Below are positions 44,498-53,408 of a stretch of 64,000 nucleotides of DNA, piece by piece. Under the pieces are notes generated by a model. The model searched no databases. It saw only the letters and a program-made list of their open reading frames with translations, and was not told where the DNA came from. This DNA is from Terriglobia bacterium (GTDB lineage: Bacteria; Acidobacteriota; Terriglobia; Terriglobales; Acidobacteriaceae): contig JAIQEU010000004.1 in NCBI GenBank assembly GCA_020073665.1, positions 397,234 to 461,233 of the forward strand. Direction: 5' to 3'. How positions within the stretch are numbered: position 1 is the stretch's first letter; each line of letters starts with the position of its first letter. A program made the position numbers and the translations under genes.

Positions 44498-46876
44498 ATG
44501 AGCATCAAAACGCGCCTGCTTCTCTATACCGTTGTTCTGCTTGGTCCTGCCTTGCTCTTCTGTCCGCATGCACATGCACAAGAAAACTCATCTTCATCGG
44601 CCAGATCTGCCGAATCTACAGACAAGAGTGTACCGTGCACCATCGCAAACACTTCTGTAGCGGATGCGGGATGTGAGAATACCAAGGCGGTGGATGTGTC
44701 TCCTCAAGGGCATCTTCCACTAGCGGTGCCGCACGGACGTCCCAGTATCGGCCTGGTTCTTGAGGGCGGTGGGGCCTTGGGCCTCGCCCATATCGGCGTC
44801 TTACGATGGTTTGAAGAAAACCACATTCCTGTGGACAGACTCGCTGGGACCAGTATGGGCGCATTAGTCGGCGGTCTGTATGCTTCAGGACGATCCGCGA
44901 ATGACATACAAAACATTGCGACGAGCGGCGTTTTCAGTGGGATTTTTACGTTGGAGGAGGCATACAGCGATGTAGGTTATCGGCGGCGGCAAGATCGGAG
45001 AGAACTTCCTCAAGCTCTCTCGCTCGGCCTAAAAGGGGGAGTGAGTCTCCGCAACGCCGTGCTCACGGATGCTGGACTGAACGGTTGGTTGCGAGATCAA
45101 TTCAACGCCTATAACAGCGAAGGCATTGCTTTTGATGAATTGCCCATCCCGTTCCGCTGTGTAGCGACGGACCTCAATACTCTCGAACCAGTTGTTTTCC
45201 AGGGTGGCTCGATGCCACTGGCAATCCGCGCCTCAATCTCGATCCCAGGCATTTTCCCACCGGTCAGCTATCACGGACACTACTTGGTCGACGGCGGCAT
45301 CATGGACAATCTCCCAACCGACGTTGTCAAGAATGACCTCCATGCTGATGTCGTCATCGCCGTACACCTTTCTACGTCCGCTCTCACCGAGAGCGACATC
45401 AATTCCATTGTGGCCATTCTTTCCCGCACCTTTTCCTCTGGAGTTGCCCGTACGGAACGGGCAGGCAAGCAGCTGGCAGACGTTGTTCTGGAGGCGGCAA
45501 CGGACAAATTCTCGTCGACGGATTATTCCAAAGCAGCGCAGCTGGTTCAGGCGGGCTATCAGGCGGCGGAGCAACATCGCACCGAATTAATGCGGTATCA
45601 CCTGAACGACTCCGACTGGGCCGCATATCTGGCTGCACGTCGCAGCCATATGCGCTCCGCACCTGGAACGCTCCGCCAGGTGAAGACTGAAGGCGGCTCC
45701 CGAGGAGCGCAGGCAACGGTCGCGCTTGACGTCGAACCACTGGAAGGCAAACCCATCGATTCCCGGGAGATTACCAAAGCTCTGCGGCATGTGCAGGGAA
45801 ATGGCAGTTACAGCGCGTCATTTGAAACCTTCTCCGCGGCACAGCCGAGGACGGTGGATGCAACCGCAGCACAAGCCCCGGATAGCGGGATTCTGGTTCG
45901 TCTCACGGAAACACGGAATGGCCCGCCGTTCCTCTTGCTCGGAGCCGACCTGACGGCGACGACCTCAAACGTTACCCGAAGCTCGATCGATTTTCGCTTA
46001 ATTCATCAAGACTTGGGCGGTTTCGGCTCCGAATTGCGAGCCGATGTGCGCGTGGGTTTCCTGACCCAACTTTCGACGGAATACTATCGCCAGTTGACGT
46101 TGAGTGGATTCTTTCTCCAGCCACACCTTGGCATCATTCGCCAGCCGGTATACATGTGGGCCGACCAAAAGCGGATGTCGGAGCGGTTCGAGCAGCAAGC
46201 TGGTGGCGGTCTCGACTTTGGACGAGCCTTCAGCCGTAACATGCAGCTCGCATTCGAGTGGCGCATGCAGGCTCTGCGTTGGCACCTGACAGCAGGAGAA
46301 GACAGCAGCACCAATCTGTCCGGAACCGCACAGACGGGAACCCTGCACTTCACCTATGACAGTGCTGTGTCGGGCGCCGTTTCTCCTAGCGGTCTGCGTC
46401 TGGATATTACCGCTGGGGCTCTATTCCACGGGGTAAGCAGCGAGAATGCCCCGCTTGTCCAGATCCGTATGTCCAAGACGCATACGTTTCGGGAGAAGAA
46501 CATAATCGGCTTCAGGTCGGAGGTCAATACTTACTTCCGCCGAAATGTCGCGGACCCTTTGCGCTTCACGCTGGGCGGTCCACTTCGACTTGCCGCTTCT
46601 TCGATCGACGAGTATCGCGGGACCGACGACTTTCTGGTACGTACGGGATACCTGCGGCGAATCGCCGCCCTTCCGTTGGGACTCGGGCAAGGACTGTATG
46701 TGACGGTTGGTTACGAGGCAGGAGAGATTTGGTCTCCCGAGCATCCCGCTTTCCTTCGCCAGGACGGGATCACAGGAGTGGTGGCCGCCACGCCGCTCGG
46801 AGTCCTCACAATAGCTACCTCCATCGGAGATGCTGGGCGAAGAAAAGTATTTTTTACCTTAGGGCGCCTCTTCTAG
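44498..46876 (+). CDS. Patatin-like phospholipase with outer-membrane beta-barrel
   Basis: A 792-aa exported protein. After a signal peptide (MSIKTRLLLYTVVLLGPALLFCPHAHAQ) comes a patatin domain (about 85-290) with the oxyanion GGGALGLAHIGVL, the nucleophile elbow GTSMGALVGGLYASG and the catalytic Asp in VDGGIMDNLP. The C-terminal part (about 390-792) shows alternating hydrophobic strands like a surface-antigen or Omp85 barrel. This matches PlpD-like type Vd autotransporters or related lipases, which hydrolyse phospholipids. GAGGAAGG lies upstream of the ATG at 44498. The 411-bp gap before it holds no gene. Confidence 0.9.
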   Translation: MSIKTRLLLYTVVLLGPALLFCPHAHAQENSSSSARSAESTDKSVPCTIANTSVADAGCENTKAVDVSPQGHLPLAVPHGRPSIGLVLEGGGALGLAHIGVLRWFEENHIPVDRLAGTSMGALVGGLYASGRSANDIQNIATSGVFSGIFTLEEAYSDVGYRRRQDRRELPQALSLGLKGGVSLRNAVLTDAGLNGWLRDQFNAYNSEGIAFDELPIPFRCVATDLNTLEPVVFQGGSMPLAIRASISIPGIFPPVSYHGHYLVDGGIMDNLPTDVVKNDLHADVVIAVHLSTSALTESDINSIVAILSRTFSSGVARTERAGKQLADVVLEAATDKFSSTDYSKAAQLVQAGYQAAEQHRTELMRYHLNDSDWAAYLAARRSHMRSAPGTLRQVKTEGGSRGAQATVALDVEPLEGKPIDSREITKALRHVQGNGSYSASFETFSAAQPRTVDATAAQAPDSGILVRLTETRNGPPFLLLGADLTATTSNVTRSSIDFRLIHQDLGGFGSELRADVRVGFLTQLSTEYYRQLTLSGFFLQPHLGIIRQPVYMWADQKRMSERFEQQAGGGLDFGRAFSRNMQLAFEWRMQALRWHLTAGEDSSTNLSGTAQTGTLHFTYDSAVSGAVSPSGLRLDITAGALFHGVSSENAPLVQIRMSKTHTFREKNIIGFRSEVNTYFRRNVADPLRFTLGGPLRLAASSIDEYRGTDDFLVRTGYLRRIAALPLGLGQGLYVTVGYEAGEIWSPEHPAFLRQDGITGVVAATPLGVLTIATSIGDAGRRKVFFTLGRLF

Positions 46877-46952
46877 TTGGCAATTCGCTCTGGCTACAGA
46901 AGCTGATGGCAGTTGCAAGAGAAAGTTTCCCCAAACTGCGTGTACTTGAGGC

Positions 46953-46976
46953 TTCTCGGGCCGCGCGCCTCGGGTA
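46953..46976. repeat. 24-bp GC-rich palindromic element, copy 1
   Basis: The core TCGGGCCGCGCGCCTCGGG, part of a 24-bp block, recurs exactly at 57933-57956. It contains GAGG and CCTC arms that can form a hairpin. This copy lies between the patatin gene and the MttB-family gene, where two convergent transcripts end. Confidence 0.6.
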
Positions 46977-47028
46977 ATCTCGAAAAGCACCTCGGGCCGG
47001 GGGCAAAGGAACCTGCCAATATCCAGGC

Positions 47029-48489
47029 TCATTCGTCTCCTGTTGGCAGAGCCTCCATCCCGTGGCGTCGGGCTTCGCGCCGCATCAGGCGCGTCAGTTC
47101 CTGCTTCGTTTCCTCCGGCAGACGTGAGGGCTGGGATGCCGCAACGATTCTCGAAACTTCCCGCGCGGCGCGTTCCCTCAATGTCAAAGCGCCTTGCTCA
47201 AGCCATTGCTCGCGGTTGGCGCGATCGATGACCGCGCCTGGAAAGGTAATTTCCTCGCGCAGGTGGCGGCGAGTGTGAGCCGCGATAAGCAGCTGCTTCT
47301 TGTGCCGCAACTCCTCGAAAATGGGGATCGAGGGGAAATCTTCCCGGGGTTCGATGCCGCGCAACAGGCGGTAGCTCATGCCGCAAATCTCGTTGTCAAC
47401 CACAAGCTTCTCCAGGCTTTGGCAGCTTTCAAAATCCAACATTCCCGGACCCGAGATGCTATTTATTCCCGAGAGCGCCGCCAGGGTGGCGCCCATGGCC
47501 GACTCCAAACCGGCCTGTGCGTCCAATTGCTTCGCGTCACTGAAAGCAATGTAACCCTGGGTGGGCATGGCCAGCCGCTTCCCGATCTCGCTGTTGGCAC
47601 AGTCGAGCATCATGGTTTCCACCGCGCCCATGGGAGTGGTCTCAAAACGGACGTCGAAGATGGCAGGGGAGCCGCCATACAGGACGGCATGGCCGGGTTT
47701 CACCAGTTGGCTGATCACCACACCGCTCAGATTCTCGGCGGTCTGCTGGACAAGGCTCCCCACCAGGGTGACAGGCGCCATGAATCCTGAAAGCGGCATG
47801 GAGATTAATTCCACTGGGATCGACCAGCGAGCACAATCGACCAGGTTTTGGCTGGTCACGTCGCTCCACTTGAGCGGCGCCGTAGGGCAGCAGGAAAAGA
47901 TGGTCAGCGGCTTGGCCCGAAGCGCCGATTCACTGCCACGCACGGCGACTTGGAAGTCCTTCATGATTTCAAACGATTCAATCGTGAAAGCGCCGGTGAC
48001 TACCGGCTTCTCACCGTACAGCAGGCTCAGATAGAGCCGGTAACTGTCGGAGATCTTCTCGTGAACATCAGCCGGGATCAGCGCTGTACTCTGAGAAGCA
48101 ATGTGCTGCAGGCCGCTGGTCAACCTGACGTAGCGGATGTAGTCGGCCGTCGTAGGCCTGCGCATTTCTCCGCTCCGGCTGTCCAGAATATTAAGTGACG
48201 TCGAGCCGGGAGTGAAGTAGACGCTGTCACCCTCGAAGTTGTGGGTTTCGTTCCCAAGAACATCGAAGAGTTTGAAGGAGGGGGGGACGGTAGCAAGCGC
48301 TCTGTCGATGAGATCTTCTGTGAAGCGAGCGTAGCACGTATCCTTGTCCACCCGGGCGCCATGGTCGGCGAGCATGCTGAGCACGGCGTTGTTATGAATC
48401 TCAACACCCAGCTTGCACAGTACCTCCCTGGCTTCGGCAATGATTTCATCGATCAGTTCATCTCGCAGCAGCCTGGTGACCGGTCTCAT
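47029..48489 (-). CDS. MttB-family (trimethylamine/betaine-type) methyltransferase, non-pyrrolysine
   Basis: A 486-aa cytoplasmic TIM-barrel protein of the MttB superfamily. Motifs include EAREVLCKLGVEIHNNAVLSML, YFTPGSTSLNILDSRSGEMRRPTTADYIRYVRL, the glycine-rich ELISMPLSGFMAPVTLVGSLVQQTAEN and VLYGGSPAIFDVRFETTPMGAVE, and a MGATLAALSGINSISGPGML segment. The frame has no in-frame TAG where pyrrolysine would be, so it is a non-Pyl member, a group that includes glycine-betaine demethylases. No corrinoid protein or MtbA-like gene is adjacent. GAGG before the ATG at 48489 is used; an upstream ATG exists. Confidence 0.87.
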   Translation of the reverse strand: MRPVTRLLRDELIDEIIAEAREVLCKLGVEIHNNAVLSMLADHGARVDKDTCYARFTEDLIDRALATVPPSFKLFDVLGNETHNFEGDSVYFTPGSTSLNILDSRSGEMRRPTTADYIRYVRLTSGLQHIASQSTALIPADVHEKISDSYRLYLSLLYGEKPVVTGAFTIESFEIMKDFQVAVRGSESALRAKPLTIFSCCPTAPLKWSDVTSQNLVDCARWSIPVELISMPLSGFMAPVTLVGSLVQQTAENLSGVVISQLVKPGHAVLYGGSPAIFDVRFETTPMGAVETMMLDCANSEIGKRLAMPTQGYIAFSDAKQLDAQAGLESAMGATLAALSGINSISGPGMLDFESCQSLEKLVVDNEICGMSYRLLRGIEPREDFPSIPIFEELRHKKQLLIAAHTRRHLREEITFPGAVIDRANREQWLEQGALTLRERAAREVSRIVAASQPSRLPEETKQELTRLMRREARRHGMEALPTGDE

Positions 48490-48779
48490 GGGCTTCCTCG
48501 AGGAGTAATCACAGCGCCAGTTCGGGCCCGCACTCTGGGCCCGGGCCGACTCCACTGGGGCCGCCACCGCGCCAGCCCCAGATACCCGAAAATGTCAACC
48601 ACATTGATTTTCCCGCCCAAGGGAGGAAGACGATACCTATAAATCGAAACGCAGAGTGATTGCGTTCCCAAGATGGGACTTTGAACTCGGGTGTTCGAGA
48701 TTCGCGCGCGATTCGGGACGAGTGGTTGGCCACTCCGAAGTGATCGGTCTGCGCCGTTGGGCTGGATTACTGCTTAAGT

Positions 48780-48840
48780 ATCGCCATTACACGCCAACCG
48801 GGAAGTCGGTTGGTGGTGTAATCGTCTGATTTCGTCAACA
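48780..48840. repeat. Palindromic intergenic repeat, copy 2
   Basis: ATCGCCATTACACGCCAACC pairs with GGTTGGTGGTGTAATCG across a short loop, then CTGATTTCGTCAACA. It fills most of the gap between the MttB-family gene and the DUF1801 gene. This variant has an extra GCCAACC/GGTTGG stem. Confidence 0.75.
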
Positions 48841-48897
48841 ATCACCCTGCAAGGCGGGGCTTGGACTTGAAGTGGAAGTTCTCGTAGCATTGCCCAC

Positions 48898-49305
48898 ATG
48901 AAAAAGGCGAAATCTGGCAATCGCAGTTCTGTGGCGAAAGGTAAAGGCGCTCCGAAAAACGTTGATGAATACCTTGCTGGTGTCCCGGAACCCGCCCGTA
49001 GCACCTTGAACAGGATTCGCGCGGCGATTCGATCCGCTGTGCCACCGGAAGCTACCGAGACCATCAGCTATCGGATTCCTGCGTTCAAGTACAAAGGAGT
49101 GCTGGTGTGGTTCGCCGCGTTTTCGAACCACTGCAGCTTGTTCCCCACTGCTTCGGTTGTTGAAGCGTTTAAGCACGAACTTAAGGGCTTCCCCACATCC
49201 AAAGGGACCATCCAGTTCCCCACGGACAAGCCACTGCCGACTGCACTTGTTAAGAAACTGGTGAAGGCGCGGGTGGCGCAGAACGAAAGCAAGAAACGAC
49301 GCTGA
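48898..49305 (+). CDS. DUF1801 / YdhG-like protein
   Basis: A 135-aa protein of the YdhG (DUF1801) fold, related to the frataxin-like iron chaperones of Bacillus. The N-terminal 18 residues are basic; the domain proper runs NVDEYLAGVPEPARSTLNRIRAAIRSAVPPEATETISYRIPAFKYKGVLVWFAAFSNHCSLFPTA, then GTIQFPTDKPLPTALVKKLVKARVAQN. The acidic residues needed for a frataxin role are not obvious, so the function is left open. It has its own start and stands alone between two palindromic repeats. Confidence 0.88.
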   Translation: MKKAKSGNRSSVAKGKGAPKNVDEYLAGVPEPARSTLNRIRAAIRSAVPPEATETISYRIPAFKYKGVLVWFAAFSNHCSLFPTASVVEAFKHELKGFPTSKGTIQFPTDKPLPTALVKKLVKARVAQNESKKRR

Positions 49306-49435
49306 CCGGGTTGCCCCTTCGAGACCTGTTCATGACTTCGAACACGTTAACTGCCCGCGTACCATCTAAGCTGACTCAACGCCTTGGTTAACGCACGACC
49401 TCGGTACGGGGGACTGGAAGCCACGTTCGTGGTAG

Positions 49436-49460
49436 TTGGTGTAATCGCCTGTTAACAACA
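49436..49460. repeat. Palindromic intergenic repeat, half-copy
   Basis: The segment GTAATCGCCTGTTAACAACA preceded by TTGGT is the right arm of the repeat. The left arm is not recognisable. It lies between the DUF1801 and S41 peptidase genes. Confidence 0.6.
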
Positions 49461-49498
49461 GTTGGCTCGAACGATCGTCAAATGTCACAATTGGACGC

Positions 49499-50809
49499 AT
49501 GTTGCCAAGTGTCACGTGCGCCGTTGATCTCATTCGCAGCTCCGAAAGGGGTCTTTTGCTGCCCCACTCCTGTGTAAATGTCCTCAGGTGCCTGCTGATC
49601 GCGATCCTACTGGTGTCATGCACTACCTCTCGCGCGGAGAACATCAAGGCGGAGCGTCGTAGAGCCGAACAAATTCTCAACCTAGTCTCTAAAGACGTAC
49701 AAAATAACTTTTACGACGACGCTCTCAAGGGCCTTGACTGGCCAGCGTTAACGGAACAAGCTCGCCAGCGGATTCGTGGCGCTGAGGAACTTGGAGAAAT
49801 GTATGGCGCGATCTCTGCCTTGCTGTATCAATTGCATGACTCGCACACCGTTTTCATCCCGCCGAAGCGAAAGATTAAAGCGGTCTATGGGTTTAAGGCA
49901 AAACCTTTTGCTAACAATATTTTTGTGTATGAAGTGGACAAAGATGGACCTGCTGCAAAAGCCGGACTGCAATTGGGCGATCAGATCGTAGGAGTGAATA
50001 ACCTCAACGCGGTGCGCGAGACCTTTTTTGACATGATGCGATATTTGACGGTTCTCGATCCGAGAGTCGAGTTGGACGTGGACGTCGCGCAGAATGGACC
50101 TACTCGAGTCGTGAAGGTGCCCGCCACAGTAACTCCCCAACCGCCACAATATTTTTTCAGCTTTATCGAAACGGGCCGCGACAGCGATGCACAAGAGCGT
50201 CTCTATGATTTCAAGAGCTACGACAATGGAATCCAGTACTTGCGGGTTCGGGCCTTTCTCATGCCCCCCACAGAGATGGTAGGGATGATAAAGCCCCTCA
50301 GAGATGCGAAGGCTGTGATCCTGGACTTGCGTGGAAATGGTGGGGGAAGTCTTTCCACGATGATCGATTTTATGGGGCAATTCGTACGCGAACCTTTTGA
50401 GATGGCAACTTCGGTTTCCCGGAAGAAGTCGGAACCGATTCGCGTAAAGCCTCTCTCTCCGCACATTACATCCCCGCTGTACATTCTGCTGGACAGTGCC
50501 TCGGCAAGCGCGTCTGAGATGGTCGCGAGAAGCATGCAGATTCACAAACGTGCCGTATTGATAGGCGACCGGTCCAGCGGGCGTGTTAACAGCGCTCAAT
50601 TCTTTTGGCAACCAATCGGGTCCTGGGAAGCAGTGGAGTTCGGGACCGAAATCGCCGTATCAAAGGTAGTGATGGAAGGCGGGGAAGAATTGGAGAATCA
50701 AGGTGTTACTCCTGATGTCTTCTGCGTTCCTACTCCCGAGGATCTGCGAACAGAAAGAGATCCTTGTTTGGATCGCGCTCTCGCAATGGCGCGCTCGGCG
50801 AAGAATTGA
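49499..50809 (+). CDS. S41-family (tail-specific-protease-like) peptidase with PDZ domain
   Basis: A 436-aa exported protein; a hydrophobic segment with a possible lipobox (LLIAILLVSC) occurs at about residues 31-41. A PDZ domain lies at about 125-205 (FVYEVDKDGPAAKAGLQLGDQIVGVNN). The S41 core follows (VILDLRGNGGG, LLDSASASASEMVARSMQIHKRAVLIGD). The serine in SASASE is kept, but the lysine found in GKG of Ctp enzymes is arginine here (SSGR), so the activity may rely on another base or be lost. The start is uncertain because an internal ATG or GTG could serve. The gene stands alone between repeats. Confidence 0.85.
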   Translation: MLPSVTCAVDLIRSSERGLLLPHSCVNVLRCLLIAILLVSCTTSRAENIKAERRRAEQILNLVSKDVQNNFYDDALKGLDWPALTEQARQRIRGAEELGEMYGAISALLYQLHDSHTVFIPPKRKIKAVYGFKAKPFANNIFVYEVDKDGPAAKAGLQLGDQIVGVNNLNAVRETFFDMMRYLTVLDPRVELDVDVAQNGPTRVVKVPATVTPQPPQYFFSFIETGRDSDAQERLYDFKSYDNGIQYLRVRAFLMPPTEMVGMIKPLRDAKAVILDLRGNGGGSLSTMIDFMGQFVREPFEMATSVSRKKSEPIRVKPLSPHITSPLYILLDSASASASEMVARSMQIHKRAVLIGDRSSGRVNSAQFFWQPIGSWEAVEFGTEIAVSKVVMEGGEELENQGVTPDVFCVPTPEDLRTERDPCLDRALAMARSAKN

Positions 50810-50893
50810 CAGCCAGTTCTCTCCTGTAGATCCGTGTAGATCAATCAGAACGTCAGCCGCTCCGGGCTGCTGTTGGTCGCCGCGAAATGAGCA

Positions 50894-50960
50894 GTTGGCG
50901 TAATATCGCCATTACATCCATAACCAATCAGTTATGAGTGTCATCGCCTGTTTACAACAA
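50894..50960. repeat. Palindromic intergenic repeat, copy
   Basis: GTTGGCGTAATATCGCCATTACATCCATAAC is followed by GTTATGAGTGTCATCGCCTG and TTTACAACAA, giving the same order of blocks as the copy at 53223. It lies in the 460-bp gap 50810-51269, where nothing else is seen. Confidence 0.75.
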
Positions 50961-51269
50961 CCATTGCGATCTCCTGCCCGACAAGCCGTTTCCGAACAAG
51001 CGGATAGCTTCCGGGTTGCCCGTCATCCACCCGGAATCGGCGGCAAGTGCCAACGGAGCTTCCAGCTCGCACAACGGGACTTGTCGGGCGACACTCTCTT
51101 GCCTTGGCTCGTTCGCGAGTGTGCAATCTTGACCAGACAACACATCTGGAAGCTGTCTAGGATTGTTGTAACCACAAAGACCCATCGTGCCGCACTTCCG
51201 CCAACCTTGAGCCCTTGCGATTGAAAGAAAGGCGCTGGCCCACCCCAGACCCTTAAGGAAGGAAATCCC

Positions 51270-51785
51270 ATGCGGGGCGTAGTTCTCTCGCTTTCGCACC
51301 TTTCTTCGGTTCTGGTGGTCAGCTTGTTGGTGCTTTCCTCACACGTCCTGTGGGCGCAGAGAACGTCGCCATTAGAGGACACCACTGTCCAACTTCCTGA
51401 TGCCCCTCATGTTCATCTTACCTACAAAAGGTCACCCTTGAGTTTCAGGCAAATTCAGGGCCAGACCGAGTCGGGGATGAGATTCTCCGCCGATCACACG
51501 GGCTACGATCGTCTGCCTAACTACACCAATGCCGTGCTGGGCCAGGACATAAGAACGGCTGAATTCTGGGGCAAGAACAGGTACTGCAGCACTTCGACCA
51601 ACAGGATGACGTTTGCTCCAGCCTACGACCACGTACATCATCAGACGATCCATGGCGCCAACGACTTGGAGCACTATGGCCACCACATCCCATGGGCTGG
51701 CTCCATCGTTCAGCGAATCGGTCAACAGGCTAAAGCTCACCCGCATATCACAAGTGTAGTCAAGACGGTCCAACCACAATTCTGA
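51270..51785 (+). CDS. Secreted hypothetical protein, 171 aa
   Basis: An exported protein: SSVLVVSLLVLSSHVLWAQ is a good signal peptide ending near residue 30. The mature part is rich in His, Asn, Tyr and Thr (YDHVHHQTIHGANDLEHYGHHIPW) and has one cysteine. No known family is recognised; the histidine clusters might bind metal. AAGGA a few bases before the ATG supports the start. It is flanked by palindromic repeats on both sides. Confidence 0.7.
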   Translation: MRGVVLSLSHLSSVLVVSLLVLSSHVLWAQRTSPLEDTTVQLPDAPHVHLTYKRSPLSFRQIQGQTESGMRFSADHTGYDRLPNYTNAVLGQDIRTAEFWGKNRYCSTSTNRMTFAPAYDHVHHQTIHGANDLEHYGHHIPWAGSIVQRIGQQAKAHPHITSVVKTVQPQF

Positions 51786-51943
51786 TTGTTTGCTTGTCAT
51801 CGCACACTGATCGGGATGGTTTGGCGGATGGCCCCACTCTCGTCCGATCGGCAGTCTGCGCTTGTGCCCGTAGCTGTACAAGAGCGGGATTGTAAGAAGG
51901 GAAAGACGAGGTTTTGGGCGACCGGGAAGCGCCAAGCGGTCAC

Positions 51944-52005
51944 TGTTGAAAGATCGCGATTACACTCATTGACCGGGTTGTGAGTGTAATCGCCTGATTT
52001 CGACA
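51944..52005. repeat. Palindromic intergenic repeat, best-preserved copy
   Basis: The arms GCGATTACACTCA (51956-51968) and TGAGTGTAATCGC (51981-51993) are perfectly complementary around a 12-nt loop. The outer ends TGTTGAAA and TTTCGACA are also nearly complementary, so the whole 62-bp unit is a long imperfect palindrome. It lies between the 171-aa and 373-aa secreted-protein genes. Confidence 0.85.
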
Positions 52006-52045
52006 GTTATGCCCGACGTGTGCTGCTTCGTATATCCTTGTGCCC

Positions 52046-53161
52046 ATGAATCCAGACTACTTGTGGCTGACAGGTGCTATGCAACTGCTGACGTTCTTCG
52101 TCGTCGGGCCAGCACCTCCACGAACTCGATGGTCGCGCCATGCGCGCCTGGCCAGAGCGGGTACTCTAGCTCTTTGTCTGTTGGGCTGTTGCCTGCCAGT
52201 TGCGGGTCGTCCGGCACCCAGGCTGGAGGTATTCCCGAAACACTTCCTGCTGCACCCCGGCGAGCAGATTCACTACACGGTCTGCGAATCCGGTGAGGGC
52301 AAGCAACCTCGCTGCCCCGATGCCGAGTTCGCTAGCAAGAACCCTGAGATCGTGCGTCTGATCAAGCCGACGGGGCTGTTCGAGGCCCTACGGCCCGGAC
52401 GTACCGAGGTCGTCGTGCGCACTCCGACCTCAGAACGGCGAGTCATTGTCCAGGTGGCAGGTCGCGCTGAGACGCCGATGTTGGCGGTCCCCCAGAGTAG
52501 CGTGCGGGAGATCGTCGCCAAGGACTTGCTCTTTGTCGGGCATGCCAACCTCGACGGGTTCGACCATACGGCCGTCGCCAAGCCCGGAATCGACCGTCTG
52601 GTGCAAGAGGCCAAGAAGAAGGGCTGGACGGTTGTCTACTGGGTCAGCCAGGAATACCCAGACTGGTACGCCGCAGACCGGCACCCTGACTACGCGATTA
52701 TCAGCGAGGGACAAGAGCATCAGATCCGTGTCGAGGCTGAGCGGGTTGTGTTTACCGGCGGGGGCTTCATGTTTTGTCTCGCAAGGAACGCGCAGATGAC
52801 GCTCCATAGCATGGTCAAGAACAATGTTGCTTCGCGCATCCACTTCGTTTTTCCGGCAGAGGCCATCTGGAGGGGATCGGCTGATAAGGAACCTTATCCA
52901 GCACCGATGGTTTTATTGACGACGTCGTTCGCCCGCTATGCGAACGACGCGCAGGCCTATGACGAAGTTGTCGTCCCGTTCCTCGATCGCGTGATCATGC
53001 AATTCCCGGTTGCGGGCTATCCTGCGGACCCACCCGCACCGCCCTTGAGCGATCTGCTTAAGGATTGGAACATTGTGGTCCGCTTCGGCGACCGGTTCGA
53101 GCGGGTCTACCGGCGCGGGGATTCGAACAAGACCCTGCTGGTCGAGTTCCAAGGCGCGTGA
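52046..53161 (+). CDS. Exported hypothetical protein, possible lipoprotein
   Basis: About 371 aa. A hydrophobic stretch with a lipobox-like end (LALCLLGC, about residues 42-49) follows a long polar N-terminus, so translation may really start later than the ATG at 52046. The next 90 residues form a beta-rich, Ig-like region (LEVFPKHFLLHPGEQIHYTVCE, GLFEALRPGRTEVVVRTPTSERRVIVQVAG). The remainder (VREIVAKDLLFVGHANLDGFDHTAVAKPGIDRLVQEAKKKGWTVVYW) looks like an alpha/beta fold with no motif that I recognise. It stands alone between two repeats. Confidence 0.7.
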   Translation: MNPDYLWLTGAMQLLTFFVVGPAPPRTRWSRHARLARAGTLALCLLGCCLPVAGRPAPRLEVFPKHFLLHPGEQIHYTVCESGEGKQPRCPDAEFASKNPEIVRLIKPTGLFEALRPGRTEVVVRTPTSERRVIVQVAGRAETPMLAVPQSSVREIVAKDLLFVGHANLDGFDHTAVAKPGIDRLVQEAKKKGWTVVYWVSQEYPDWYAADRHPDYAIISEGQEHQIRVEAERVVFTGGGFMFCLARNAQMTLHSMVKNNVASRIHFVFPAEAIWRGSADKEPYPAPMVLLTTSFARYANDAQAYDEVVVPFLDRVIMQFPVAGYPADPPAPPLSDLLKDWNIVVRFGDRFERVYRRGDSNKTLLVEFQGA

Positions 53162-53222
53162 ACGGGGACCAAATTCAACATCTGGTTTGGCGAGCCCTTC
53201 CTGGAGGTGTAGGGAAAGAATG

Positions 53223-53293
53223 ATTGGCGTAACATCCCTATTACACTCATTGACCCTGGGGTTCTGAGTGTGATCGCCTGTTTACTTCAACAA
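53223..53293. repeat. Palindromic intergenic repeat, copy
   Basis: ATTGGCGTAACATCCCTATT, then ACACTCATTGACC, then TTCTGAGTGTGATCGCCTG, and TTTACTTCAACAA. It has the same block order as the copies at 50894 and 51944 and lies directly before the protein kinase gene. Confidence 0.8.
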
Positions 53294-53408
53294 TCCACTT
53301 TCTTCTCCGACCAGCCTGTCTTTCAGCCCGCTGGATGATCCCATTGACGCACGCGCACACTAGGCCTACGATTTGCCTTAGAGGGTGAGGGGAAAGGTTT
53401 CTTTCCCC

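Noticed and set aside
47029..48489. Pyrrolysine-containing trimethylamine methyltransferase
   Set aside because: The frame is complete without an in-frame TAG, so it belongs to the non-pyrrolysine part of the family.
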